Source: Candidatus Heimdallarchaeota archaeon AB_125 (GTDB lineage Archaea; Asgardarchaeota; Heimdallarchaeia; Heimdallarchaeales; Heimdallarchaeaceae). Taken from it: a stretch of DNA of 6,089 nucleotides. Where the stretch lies: the NCBI GenBank assembly GCA_001940755.1, contig MEHH01000171.1:1-6089 (forward strand), written 5' to 3'. The position numbers and the translations under genes were made by a program. Below the pieces are notes generated by a model, which worked only from the letters and a program-made list of their open reading frames with translations, made no database searches and was not told the DNA's origin. Shown here in pieces: positions 1-6,047 of the stretch (the first letter of the stretch is position 1; each line of letters starts with the position of its first letter).

Positions 1-168
1 AAAAACTGATTCATCTCTTCCAGATATTGCTTGGAAGAATGGATTTGGATTAAGATAGTAGAGATAATGTAAAATTGCGAAAAATGCTGTAAAGATCAAG
101 CTTTTTAGAACTATGTATCCTACTTTTTTCCAATTGATATTCTGTAACCATTCATTAAAACTTATCAT
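1..168 (-). CDS. N-terminal part of a small membrane protein (cut by the left edge)
   Basis: An ATG at 168-166 opens a frame that stays free of stops for all 56 codons to the window edge, so only the N-terminus is visible. After a short polar start (MISFNEWLQN, then WKK), residues about 17-39 form a hydrophobic segment rich in I, L, F and Y that ends in HYLYYL and is probably a membrane helix. It is followed by PNPFFQAISGRDESVF. The arrangement of a helix ending in His-x-x-Tyr, then a P-x-x-x loop and an (N/D)ESV motif, reminds me of small uncharacterised multi-pass membrane proteins such as DUF6512. That is recalled resemblance, not a search result. It is transcribed divergently from nth, with a TATA-like box at 211-220 suggesting a start near 185-192 and a leader of roughly 20 bases. 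The function is unknown. The reading frame looks real, but length and family cannot be settled here. Confidence 0.62.
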   Translation of the reverse strand, partial: MISFNEWLQNINWKKVGYIVLKSLIFTAFFAILHYLYYLNPNPFFQAISGRDESVF

Positions 169-210
169 AATAATCACTTTGTAATGTCTGTTGCCCCTTC
201 TCAGTCTTCA

Positions 211-220
211 ATTTAAATAT
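211..220 (-). promoter_or_regulatory. TATA-like box for the left-edge membrane protein gene
   Basis: Read on the minus strand, ATATTTAAAT lies about 48 bases upstream of the ATG at 168. Archaeal transcription usually starts 22-28 bases after the box centre, which places the start near 185-192 and leaves a short leader. Assigned by position and composition only. Confidence 0.4.
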
Positions 221-267
221 TAATGATTTACAAAAATCATTGTTTGTTGTTTTTGTTTTGTAAAAAC

Positions 268-276
268 ATATAAATT
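268..276 (+). promoter_or_regulatory. TATA-like box for nth, probably a leaderless transcript
   Basis: ATATAAATT at 268-276 has its centre 27 bases before the ATG at 299. Archaeal spacing therefore puts the transcription start at or within a few bases of that ATG, so the mRNA would have little or no leader. No ribosome binding site precedes the ATG (CTTCTTTG), which agrees. This also argues for ATG 299 over the in-frame TTG at 296. A purine-rich stretch (GTAAAAAC, 260-267) sits where a BRE element would be. Confidence 0.5.
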
Positions 277-298
277 ACATACATTTACTTCTTCTTTG

Positions 299-949
299 AT
301 GAGCACTTCTCGAAAGAAAAGAACACTGTTACTTTTAGATAAACTAGAAGAACATTATCCTGAATTCAAAGGTGGGTTATCTAATTATACTTCTCCTTAT
401 CAGTTACTAGTTGCCACCATACTAAGTGCTCAAAGCACTGATAAACAAGTTAATTCAGTAACCAAAGAACTTTTTTATAAATTTCCAGATTCTGAAGCTT
501 TTGCAAGTGCATCTATTCACGATATCGAGAAAGCTATTTCTAAGGTTGGATTATACAGAAACAAAGCAAAATTCATTCATGAAATGTCAAAAGAATTGAT
601 TGAAAGACATAATTCAGAAATCCCAACGTCTTTGCGTGAGTTAACTAGCTTACCCGGCATTGGAAGAAAAACTGCTAATGTGCTTCTAAATGATTGGTTT
701 AAAATTAATGAAGGAATTGCGGTAGATACACATGTAAAACGCATTTCCTTCAGACTAGGTTTGACTTCAAACAAAGATCCAACCAAAATTGAAAAGGACT
801 TAATGGAGCTTATTCCACAAGAAAAATGGGGAAGGATTACTCATCTACTTATCTCACATGGTAGAGCTCTTTGCATTGCACAAAATCCAAAGTGCAATAA
901 TTGCTTTTTATTATCAGATTGCCCTAGAGTTGGAGTGGAAGTTGAATAG
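299..949 (+). CDS. nth: Endonuclease III (DNA glycosylase/AP lyase)
   Basis: This is a 216-residue bifunctional base-excision repair enzyme. By family it removes oxidised pyrimidines such as thymine glycol from DNA and then cuts the backbone by beta-elimination. Visible features, numbered from ATG 299: the SAQSTD segment at about 43-48, matching SAQATD of E. coli Nth; the helix-hairpin-helix LPGIGRKTA at about 118-126 with the catalytic lysine K124; the catalytic aspartate D143 in VDTHVKR; and the 4Fe-4S ligands C192, C199, C202 and C208 in exact C-x6-C-x2-C-x5-C spacing. The length is close to the 211 residues of E. coli Nth and all key residues are present, so it should be active. An in-frame TTG at 296 could add one residue, but ATG 299 fits the TATA box better. 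It stands alone, divergent from a membrane protein gene, with T-rich sequence after the stop. Confidence 0.97.
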   Translation: MSTSRKKRTLLLLDKLEEHYPEFKGGLSNYTSPYQLLVATILSAQSTDKQVNSVTKELFYKFPDSEAFASASIHDIEKAISKVGLYRNKAKFIHEMSKELIERHNSEIPTSLRELTSLPGIGRKTANVLLNDWFKINEGIAVDTHVKRISFRLGLTSNKDPTKIEKDLMELIPQEKWGRITHLLISHGRALCIAQNPKCNNCFLLSDCPRVGVEVE

Positions 950-967
950 AACCTGAAAACAGTTTGC

Positions 968-986
968 CTTTTGTATATTCTTTTTA
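968..986 (+). terminator. T-rich terminator after nth
   Basis: The stretch CTTTTGTATATTCTTTTT begins about 19 bases after the nth stop. There is no strong hairpin. Archaeal RNA polymerase commonly stops at oligo-T tracts alone, so this is a reasonable terminator separating nth from the next gene, which has its own TATA-like boxes. Confidence 0.4.
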
Positions 987-1040
987 AGTGAGATAGCTTA
1001 TTTCTCAATTGCAATAAAATTTATGTAGTAAACTAATGCT

Positions 1041-1050
1041 ATTTAATATA
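1041..1050 (+). promoter_or_regulatory. TATA-like box for the long coiled-coil gene
   Basis: ATTTAATATA is centred about 27 bases before the ATG at 1072, which predicts a leaderless transcript beginning at that codon. A second AT-rich box at about 1012-1022 (CAATAAAATTT) would start transcription near 1044, giving a leader of about 28 bases. Both predicted starts fall downstream of the other possible start codon at 1036, so they favour ATG 1072. Confidence 0.42.
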
Positions 1051-1071
1051 AGCAAAAAAAGGCTGAAAAAA

Positions 1072-3336
1072 ATGTCAAGAATAGATATACTACCACCATT
1101 ATTAACTCGTATAGGCTTTAATGAAATTGATATTAAGGTGTATTCTGCTACACTTGGATTAGGTAAAGTAACTATTGGTGAGTTACTAGTTGTAACTGGC
1201 TTAGATCCTCTTACCCTCATTCAATCAGTTAAGAATCTGGAAGAATTGGGTTTCTTGAAGAAAACAGCAGGAAAAACTCCTCAATACTTTGGCATGCTTC
1301 CTTTTCTTAAGGAATACATAGTTATTGAAAAAGATGCATTATACTCCTTAGACGCTGTGATAACTGCGTTAAAGGGAACAAAAGAAGATTATAAAGAAAA
1401 GAAGAATAAATTCGGAGGGACTTTGGAATTAACAGGTGAAGGTACTGTTTTTGACATTCATGTAGTTAGTGGTATAATTAAACAAGTAGTTGAAGCTCTA
1501 TTCCAGCAATATACTGAGCATAGTGAACAAACTGAAAATACTGCATCTGCTTTTATAACAGAAACAGAGAAAGAAGTAACAGGATATTTATCTCAAGTGA
1601 TGGAACAACCCTATGTTTTTTCTACTCAATTAGAAGCTTTTGTGCAAGAACTTAATGCTTTTGTTAAACAATTTCATCACACAGCAAAACACAACAGTGA
1701 TGTTTTAGTAGACACAACTGAAGAGAAAATAAAAAGTTCTTTTGAGAATCTAACACAAATTATAAACAATGGTTTAGATGCCCACACTGAGAATCATAAA
1801 GAGTTTCTAGAAAAATTAGCACCAGATTTAGATAATGCTCTAAAGGATCTTGTGAATGAATTGACTGAAGTTCAGGAATCATTCCTTGATAATTATAATA
1901 AAATTTGGCAAGAAGCTTATAGTGCTTGGACACAAGAATCTAAAAACGTAGTTGATGAATTATCATCAGAAGTTAACAATATTTTCACTGATCAGATTAA
2001 ACAAACTCAAGAACTTAGAAGAAGTGTTGAGCAAATTGACAGACAAACTAACTTCTTGTCATCTAAAATAGCTGAAGCATTAAGTAAAGGAAAGAAACAA
2101 GTTGAATCCCCTCTTCAAGACGCAAGAGATACTGTTCGTAATTTAGCTAATGATTTGAATGAGAGTGGATTACAATTAATAGATCAACATGTATTATCTT
2201 TAAATGAAGTAAGGGATGCTTTACGTTCTAAATTGGATCATTTTCAGATTGCAGGAGAAACAACAGTACGAACTAAAAAGAATGAACTAACCGATACCAA
2301 AATGGAAAAGGTTGATTTACTTCCTAAAAATCTCTTGGAATTACTTCAAAACGAAACAGAGAAGTTTGCTTCTTCATCATATGATTCTTGCTCAGAAGTT
2401 TCAGAACAATTAAAACAAAATGTTGTGAATCAGCTAGGTGGGACCAAAGAACAGGTGTTGAAAGACTTTCAATCACATGATAATGAAAAGACGAAAATTA
2501 TCAATAAGATTCAAGATGACACAATTAAAGAATTAAGTAAATCAAAACAAGATTCAGAGAAAATGGCACTTGATTTAAAAGAAAAAATACAAAACTCATT
2601 AGAAGCTTTTCAACAAAAATCAGAAGATAAAAGAAATCAATTAGCTATGCAGCTAACTGAATTGAAACAGCATTTGAATGATTACAAAGATGAGCAGAAG
2701 GATCAGATTGTTGAACAGGTTTCTGAAGGTGAAGAGATACAAATCAACACTCTTGTTTCTCAAGTGGCTGCAGTAATAAAAGATGTAGATGAAATATTAG
2801 ACTTTCAAATGGATTCTCTATTGGAGAAGGCAATGACTTTCTACCAAGTTGTAAATACAAGAGAAGATGAATTAAGACAAGTTGACAGTGCTGCTTCCTC
2901 ATATTCCTTTGAAGGTCAACATGATACTTCTATTATTGTTGGAGAAGAAGCTATCAAAGCAAGTATAACAGACATTGCTATGAGATCAAATTATGAACTC
3001 CTTCTAGTTACTCCAGAAGTTGATGAAGACCTTCTTAAAGAAATGATGCAATACACCAAAGCACAGCGAGTAACTTTAGTCTCATATTTTGATAAAAGAC
3101 ATCAATCTATTTTGAGACCTCTTTCAGAAAGGTTTACAGGATTGAAATTGAAACACTATGACAAAAAAGATGTCTATTGTGGAATTCTTGATGGCAATCA
3201 TGAAGCTGTTTTTGCATTCCTAACTGCAGATTCAGTACCAATAGCTATAAGGACAACAAATGAACTTCTTTTGGGTCTCTTTAAATCAGCGATTAATCGT
3301 GATGTTCTATTCCATTCAAGTGATGTAGAGGTATAA
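1072..3336 (+). CDS. TrmB-like winged-helix protein with a very long coiled coil
   Basis: A 754-residue soluble protein with no signal peptide or membrane segment. Three parts are visible. Residues about 10-90 form a winged helix of TrmB type: GFNEIDIKVYSATLGLGKVT, then a recognition-helix region with SVKNLEELGFLKK, then a wing and QYFGMLPF. Residues about 145-605 are almost entirely predicted helix rich in E, K, Q, L, N and S with heptad-like spacing, broken by a few short loops, so a long coiled coil and probably a dimer. Residues about 618-754 look like an alpha/beta domain: IIVGEEAIKASITDIA, a strand ELLLVTP, VTLVSYFD, CGILDG, AVFAFL and IAIRTTNELLLGLFKSAI. This resembles the C-terminal sensor/PLD-like domain of TrmB proteins. 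Ordinary TrmB regulators have about 250-350 residues, so the coiled-coil insert is the oddity. A chromatin-linking, scaffold or sensor role is possible; the function is unknown. An upstream in-frame ATG at 1036 would add 12 basic residues but lies before the predicted transcription start. Existence of the gene is near certain; the DNA-binding role is inference. Confidence 0.9.
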   Translation: MSRIDILPPLLTRIGFNEIDIKVYSATLGLGKVTIGELLVVTGLDPLTLIQSVKNLEELGFLKKTAGKTPQYFGMLPFLKEYIVIEKDALYSLDAVITALKGTKEDYKEKKNKFGGTLELTGEGTVFDIHVVSGIIKQVVEALFQQYTEHSEQTENTASAFITETEKEVTGYLSQVMEQPYVFSTQLEAFVQELNAFVKQFHHTAKHNSDVLVDTTEEKIKSSFENLTQIINNGLDAHTENHKEFLEKLAPDLDNALKDLVNELTEVQESFLDNYNKIWQEAYSAWTQESKNVVDELSSEVNNIFTDQIKQTQELRRSVEQIDRQTNFLSSKIAEALSKGKKQVESPLQDARDTVRNLANDLNESGLQLIDQHVLSLNEVRDALRSKLDHFQIAGETTVRTKKNELTDTKMEKVDLLPKNLLELLQNETEKFASSSYDSCSEVSEQLKQNVVNQLGGTKEQVLKDFQSHDNEKTKIINKIQDDTIKELSKSKQDSEKMALDLKEKIQNSLEAFQQKSEDKRNQLAMQLTELKQHLNDYKDEQKDQIVEQVSEGEEIQINTLVSQVAAVIKDVDEILDFQMDSLLEKAMTFYQVVNTREDELRQVDSAASSYSFEGQHDTSIIVGEEAIKASITDIAMRSNYELLLVTPEVDEDLLKEMMQYTKAQRVTLVSYFDKRHQSILRPLSERFTGLKLKHYDKKDVYCGILDGNHEAVFAFLTADSVPIAIRTTNELLLGLFKSAINRDVLFHSSDVEV

Positions 3337-3350
3337 AATCCTCTTATACA

Positions 3351-3366
3351 CTTTTTTAAAAATAAA
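3351..3366. terminator. Bidirectional T-tract between two convergent genes
   Basis: CTTTTTTAAAAATAAAC lies in the 62-base gap between the coiled-coil gene (ending 3336, plus strand) and the small winged-helix gene (ending 3399, minus strand). It gives six T residues on the plus strand and a GTTTATTTTT run on the minus strand, so it can end transcripts from both sides. A second plus-strand T-rich run, TTTCTTTGTTTT, at 3389-3400 runs into the end of the opposing gene. Confidence 0.5.
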
Positions 3367-3398
3367 CAAGATTAGAACTCAGATATTATTTCTTTGTT

Positions 3399-3644
3399 TT
3401 AATCTACATAAAATTTACATGATCTCATATCAAGTAAATGTGGGAGTTTTAGAATTAAACCAGCTCTGACTAATAACTTTAGTCCATGTCTTACAGTTCT
3501 TGGAGCTAAACTGCATAAATCGACTATTTCGCTACTAGTAATAGGTCCTTTACCGATTACTATCTTGTAGATTGTAACAGCGCTGGGGGGTAACCCAGTT
3601 AAAAGATTTAAATTTATATTTGGATTTTCAAGAGCTACAGCCAC
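3399..3644 (-). CDS. Small MarR-like winged-helix transcription regulator
   Basis: An 81-residue protein that is essentially one winged helix-turn-helix domain, so a likely DNA-binding regulator acting as a dimer. The pattern LPPSAVTIYKIV, then GPITSSEIVDLCSLAPRTVR, HGLKLLVRAGLILKLP and a short wing DMRSCKFYV, is the recognisable archaeal MarR-type single-domain layout. The segment APRTVRHGLKLLVRAGLI is the recognition helix and following turn. No effector domain is visible. The start is a GTG at 3644-3642, and the codon just before it is an in-frame TAA. Upstream of that stop, in the same frame, lies ATG GAA ATG GTT, so either GTG is the true start or a longer N-terminus has been broken by a nonsense change. 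The gene converges on the long coiled-coil gene and has its own promoter region with an inverted repeat, which suggests autoregulation (inference). Specific targets are unknown. Confidence 0.82.
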   Translation of the reverse strand: MAVALENPNINLNLLTGLPPSAVTIYKIVIGKGPITSSEIVDLCSLAPRTVRHGLKLLVRAGLILKLPHLLDMRSCKFYVD

Positions 3645-3670
3645 TTAAACCATTTCCATGCTTGGTTAAA
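3645..3670. promoter_or_regulatory. Inverted repeat, candidate operator at the winged-helix gene start
   Basis: TTAAACCA at 3645-3652 faces TGGTTAAA at 3663-3670, separated by 10 bases; the arms pair at 7 of 8 positions. It sits directly before the GTG start at 3644 and just downstream of, or overlapping, the expected transcription start. Bound protein there could block the promoter. A perfect 8-base palindrome, GAATATTC (3671-3678), abuts it. The small winged-helix protein encoded next to it is the natural candidate to bind; that is inference. Confidence 0.35.
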
Positions 3671-3688
3671 GAATATTCGACAAGTTCC

Positions 3689-3710
3689 CTTTTTAAAGTT
3701 ATTTAAAATT
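3689..3710 (-). promoter_or_regulatory. TATA-like region for the small winged-helix gene
   Basis: On the minus strand this reads AATTTTAAATAACTTTAAAAAG and includes two overlapping candidates, TTTAAATA (3707-3700) and CTTTAAAA (3698-3691). They predict transcription starts at about 3677 and 3668, leaving leaders of roughly 33 or 24 bases before GTG 3644. The sequence cannot decide between the two. Confidence 0.42.
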
Positions 3711-4126
3711 AATTCAAGAGAATTAAACCAACTTGCATCGTTAAAAGCCGCTTTCACATTCTTTTGACACCACAAAGAAAAAATACAAAAAAAACAGTTT
3801 CTAAAACATGAAGTTTAAATAATTGCACATTTCTCCTTAGACATATCTATTTTGTCTTTTTATGGTTCTTTGTATTTCTTCAAATATACAATGTCTTTTT
3901 TTATCTAATGATGTAGTTTTGTCCAAAATTTGTTCTTTCAGTTTTTGCACAATCTCATATTCTTATAATACAAGCGAAAACCACTCTTTTAGGAGTTTTC
4001 CATAAATAAGTAACAAGAAACACTTAATGAGCCATTTTTGAACTATTTTTTTTATGTTTATTTTTTTGCCACAATTGAAAATTAGCCAGTTGATAAAACC
4101 TTATAGCGAGATATTGAATCACTCAC

Positions 4127-4147
4127 AATAATAAAATAAGAAATGAA
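4127..4147 (-). terminator. T-rich terminator after nfi
   Basis: About 15 bases after the nfi stop the minus strand reads TTCATTTCTTATTTTATTATT, a broken T-run of the type that ends transcripts in archaea. There is no clear hairpin. It would end the radical SAM-nfi transcript. Confidence 0.4.
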
Positions 4148-4162
4148 TTAGTTTGTTCAGAT

Positions 4163-4819
4163 TTAATTCGATTTTCTAAATTCTGTAGCTAAATTGTGAG
4201 CTTTGTGAAGAGGAAAAGGTAATTTGAAGCTTTTTTTGAAAAGATTTTGGACTAGTGTAAATGATGATTTTACAGAAACTTTGTTTCCTGGGGATATGAA
4301 AACTGGATTCCAACTAGTCTTTGGTTGATATCTGTAACCTACGAAGTTTTTATTTAAAATAACCTGCTTTAAAAATTCCAACTCAGTTTGTTTATAATTG
4401 AAAAATTTCAAAGGTTTCTTAGCTACACCTATGGATGGAATCTCTGTTAATACTCCAAAAACTGTCGCTGAGCCAGTGTTTTTTGGATGAGCGATACCAT
4501 GGCCATCAATCAGTATTAAATCAGGCTTGATTGAGATTTCTGATAATAAGGAGATGAAAGAAGGAACTTCACGTAAAAATAAATAGGTTGGAACATATGG
4601 AAAAGGAATCTTACTCACTATTACCTTCTCCTCAAGAACCTCTTCAGTTATGGAGTCAATAATAATTCCTGCTGCAAATGCTTTGTCATCTTTATAGGAT
4701 ATATCAAATGCTCCAATCGTTTTAATCTTAGAAAATTGATCTTCTAGAATAGTGTTCTTTGCAATTCTATCTTGAAAAATTTTAGCTTCTAGAATTGTTT
4801 GAGGAAAGTCTGAAATCAT
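4163..4819 (-). CDS. nfi: Endonuclease V (inosine-specific repair nuclease)
   Basis: A 218-residue EndoV/Nfi. By family it cuts DNA at the second phosphodiester bond 3' of a deoxyinosine (deaminated adenine) using Mg2+, and some homologues also act on inosine in RNA. Visible motifs, numbered from ATG 4819: GAFDISY with catalytic D39; PYVPTYLFLREVPS at about 74-87, containing the base-wedge loop PYVP and catalytic E84; LILIDGHGIAHPKNTGSA with catalytic D105; IGVAKKPL; PVFISPGNKVS; and the C-terminal LPFPLHKAHNLA with H208 at the place of the last conserved residue. The length matches the usual 220-225, so it should be active. A TTG at 4843 could extend it by 8 residues into the radical SAM gene. 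ATG 4819 is preferred because it follows the radical SAM stop by one base (TGAAATG), giving translational coupling in a shared operon. Confidence 0.96.
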   Translation of the reverse strand: MISDFPQTILEAKIFQDRIAKNTILEDQFSKIKTIGAFDISYKDDKAFAAGIIIDSITEEVLEEKVIVSKIPFPYVPTYLFLREVPSFISLLSEISIKPDLILIDGHGIAHPKNTGSATVFGVLTEIPSIGVAKKPLKFFNYKQTELEFLKQVILNKNFVGYRYQPKTSWNPVFISPGNKVSVKSSFTLVQNLFKKSFKLPFPLHKAHNLATEFRKSN

Positions 4820-4820
4820 T

Positions 4821-6047
4821 TCATTTGCATTCCATTGTCTCAAGATATTTCATATAGGAAGAAATAAGTGTTTTCTTTTCTAAAGTATGTGTAATGTGAT
4901 CCCAAGGAAGAGGTTCGTTTGTTTCATATTTCCATTTAGCTTCCTGGTCTAGATTGCTATCAATTTCTTTGAGAGCTAATTTCCAACTGCCCACAGTATT
5001 TCTACCTCTTGCAATTTGGTAAATAACAGGGTAATACTCATGATTTTGTAAGGATAAAACCCTTTGAATTATGGACCATTCTGGTGCATAAAGTGATAAG
5101 TCAATATTCTTGATTTGATATAAATTGCTTTTATACCACTTTTGTTCTTCTTTGGATTCCTTAACACCTATCATAGGAGCAAACTGGAAAGGAGTGTGTG
5201 CTTTTGTGATAAATTGATTCATGGAAATCCCTATTCTACCTGTAGGGAAATGTCTCTCTCTGACTGTACTAAGAAAATCTTTTGTTGAATCTTTTATTTT
5301 CTCTTCTTCGCAAGGGAATCCGTAAATCATATACAGTTTTAATCGTCTAAAACCTGTGTCCCAAGCTAACTTGAGTGCTGAGAAAATAGTTTCATCCTCC
5401 ATTCTTTTATTCAGAGCCATTCTTAGATTTTCATCTCCTGTTTCAGGAGCAAGTGAAAGAGTACGTTGTTTTCCTTTTCTAAGAGCTTTTAGTAATTTCT
5501 CAGAAAGATAATCAGCTCTGAATGATGAGCAAGATACTTCATACCCCTTATCAACAATATACTCTATCAGTTCATCAAGAATACCAGATTGAGCAATAGC
5601 ACTTCCATACAGAACTATTTTGTCAAAATCATTTACCTCTCCAGCTTGATCAATAATATCAATTAAACTGTCCAAAGATCGAGATGTTCTAGGAAATCTA
5701 CAATTTCCTACGAAGCAGAACTTACACCTTTCTGAGCACCCCCTATCTGTCTCTAAATAGTATGCTTTCCCAAAAATCGGTTCGTTCTTAGTACCTTTCA
5801 CACCCTCAGGAATAATCTGTTTTAAAGGGTAAAAGGAATTTGATAAATCTTTCAGCTTAACACTGCTAACTTTACCACCTATCCATTTTCCTTCATCTGT
5901 AAAGTGATGGGAATAAGCAATGATTCCTGGAATAGAGACTAATTCTTCTATTCTCTCCTTTCGGAACCGAAAGACGCTCAAAGAATGGAGATTCATATAA
6001 AATCTCACTGAAAAGATCCCATCTATCCAAAACCAAATCTCTAACAC
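4821..6047 (-). CDS. Radical SAM protein, main part; nominal GTG start likely false
   Basis: The open frame has 408 codons. ETDRGCSERCKFC carries the C-x3-C-x2-C cluster at C104, C108 and C111, which binds the 4Fe-4S cluster that cleaves S-adenosylmethionine. LAPETGDENLRMALNK (about 199-214) and RLKLYMIYGFP (about 235-245) are typical of the radical SAM barrel in MiaB/B12-type enzymes. The C-terminal half has HTPFQFAPM, WKLAL and LPWDHI (380-385), features I associate with uncharacterised radical SAM proteins like TIGR03960, often preceded by a B12-binding domain. The substrate is unknown. Residues 1-27 of this frame look unnatural, while KERIEELVSIPGI (30-42) is the normal start of the linker before the barrel. 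Upstream coding lies in another frame (see the entry at 5960-6089), so the true gene probably starts beyond 6089 and is frameshifted at about 5960-5985. The only in-frame ATG near the start is at 5996. It ends one base before nfi. Confidence 0.88.
   Translation of the reverse strand: MLEIWFWIDGIFSVRFYMNLHSLSVFRFRKERIEELVSIPGIIAYSHHFTDEGKWIGGKVSSVKLKDLSNSFYPLKQIIPEGVKGTKNEPIFGKAYYLETDRGCSERCKFCFVGNCRFPRTSRSLDSLIDIIDQAGEVNDFDKIVLYGSAIAQSGILDELIEYIVDKGYEVSCSSFRADYLSEKLLKALRKGKQRTLSLAPETGDENLRMALNKRMEDETIFSALKLAWDTGFRRLKLYMIYGFPCEEEKIKDSTKDFLSTVRERHFPTGRIGISMNQFITKAHTPFQFAPMIGVKESKEEQKWYKSNLYQIKNIDLSLYAPEWSIIQRVLSLQNHEYYPVIYQIARGRNTVGSWKLALKEIDSNLDQEAKWKYETNEPLPWDHITHTLEKKTLISSYMKYLETMECK

Larger units (their letters stand above)
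3645..4162. other. 518-base region without a convincing gene
   Basis: It lies between nfi and the small winged-helix gene, both on the minus strand. The right end holds the T-rich downstream region of nfi; the left end holds the winged-helix gene promoter and inverted repeat. Between them the minus strand has suspiciously long open stretches. One frame from 4100 to 3840 has only a single TAA (3965-3963) in 87 codons, and another is open from 3814 to 3638. The peptides include QKLKEQILDKTTSLDKKRH and NVKAAFNDASWFNSLELIL. First-position G is scarce and I recognise no family, so I do not call a gene; a decayed coding sequence is possible. On the plus strand there are T-tracts at 4046-4053 and 4069-4077 and a poor 47-codon frame (3862-4005). 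No tRNA, C/D-box RNA or repeat array is evident. Confidence 0.5.

Noticed and set aside
577..786. 69-codon minus-strand frame inside nth
   Set aside because: Lies wholly opposite a gene with all catalytic residues intact; composition is that of a shadow frame.
1036..1071. ATG at 1036 as start of the coiled-coil protein
   Set aside because: Both predicted transcription starts (about 1044 and 1072) fall downstream of it, and the added residues are a lysine-rich stretch outside the fold.
1005..1220. 71-codon minus-strand frame over the start of the coiled-coil gene
   Set aside because: Opposite the winged-helix coding region, with low-complexity Ser/Leu/Ile content and no recognisable motif.
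3906..3914. AATGATGTA as a box C of a C/D RNA
   Set aside because: No CTGA box D follows within the next 90 bases, and no C'/D' pair is seen.
3862..4005. 47-codon plus-strand frame beginning MVLCISSNIQ
   Set aside because: Ser/Phe/Cys-rich, no motif or ribosome binding site, and antisense to a better-looking frame.
3336..4162. Search for tRNA, CRISPR repeats or insertion-sequence ends in the gene-poor part
   Set aside because: No cloverleaf, no regularly spaced identical repeats and no terminal inverted repeats with target duplications could be found by eye.
4820..4843. TTG at 4843 as the start of EndoV
   Set aside because: It would overlap the radical SAM gene and add residues outside the EndoV fold; ATG 4819 directly follows the upstream stop.
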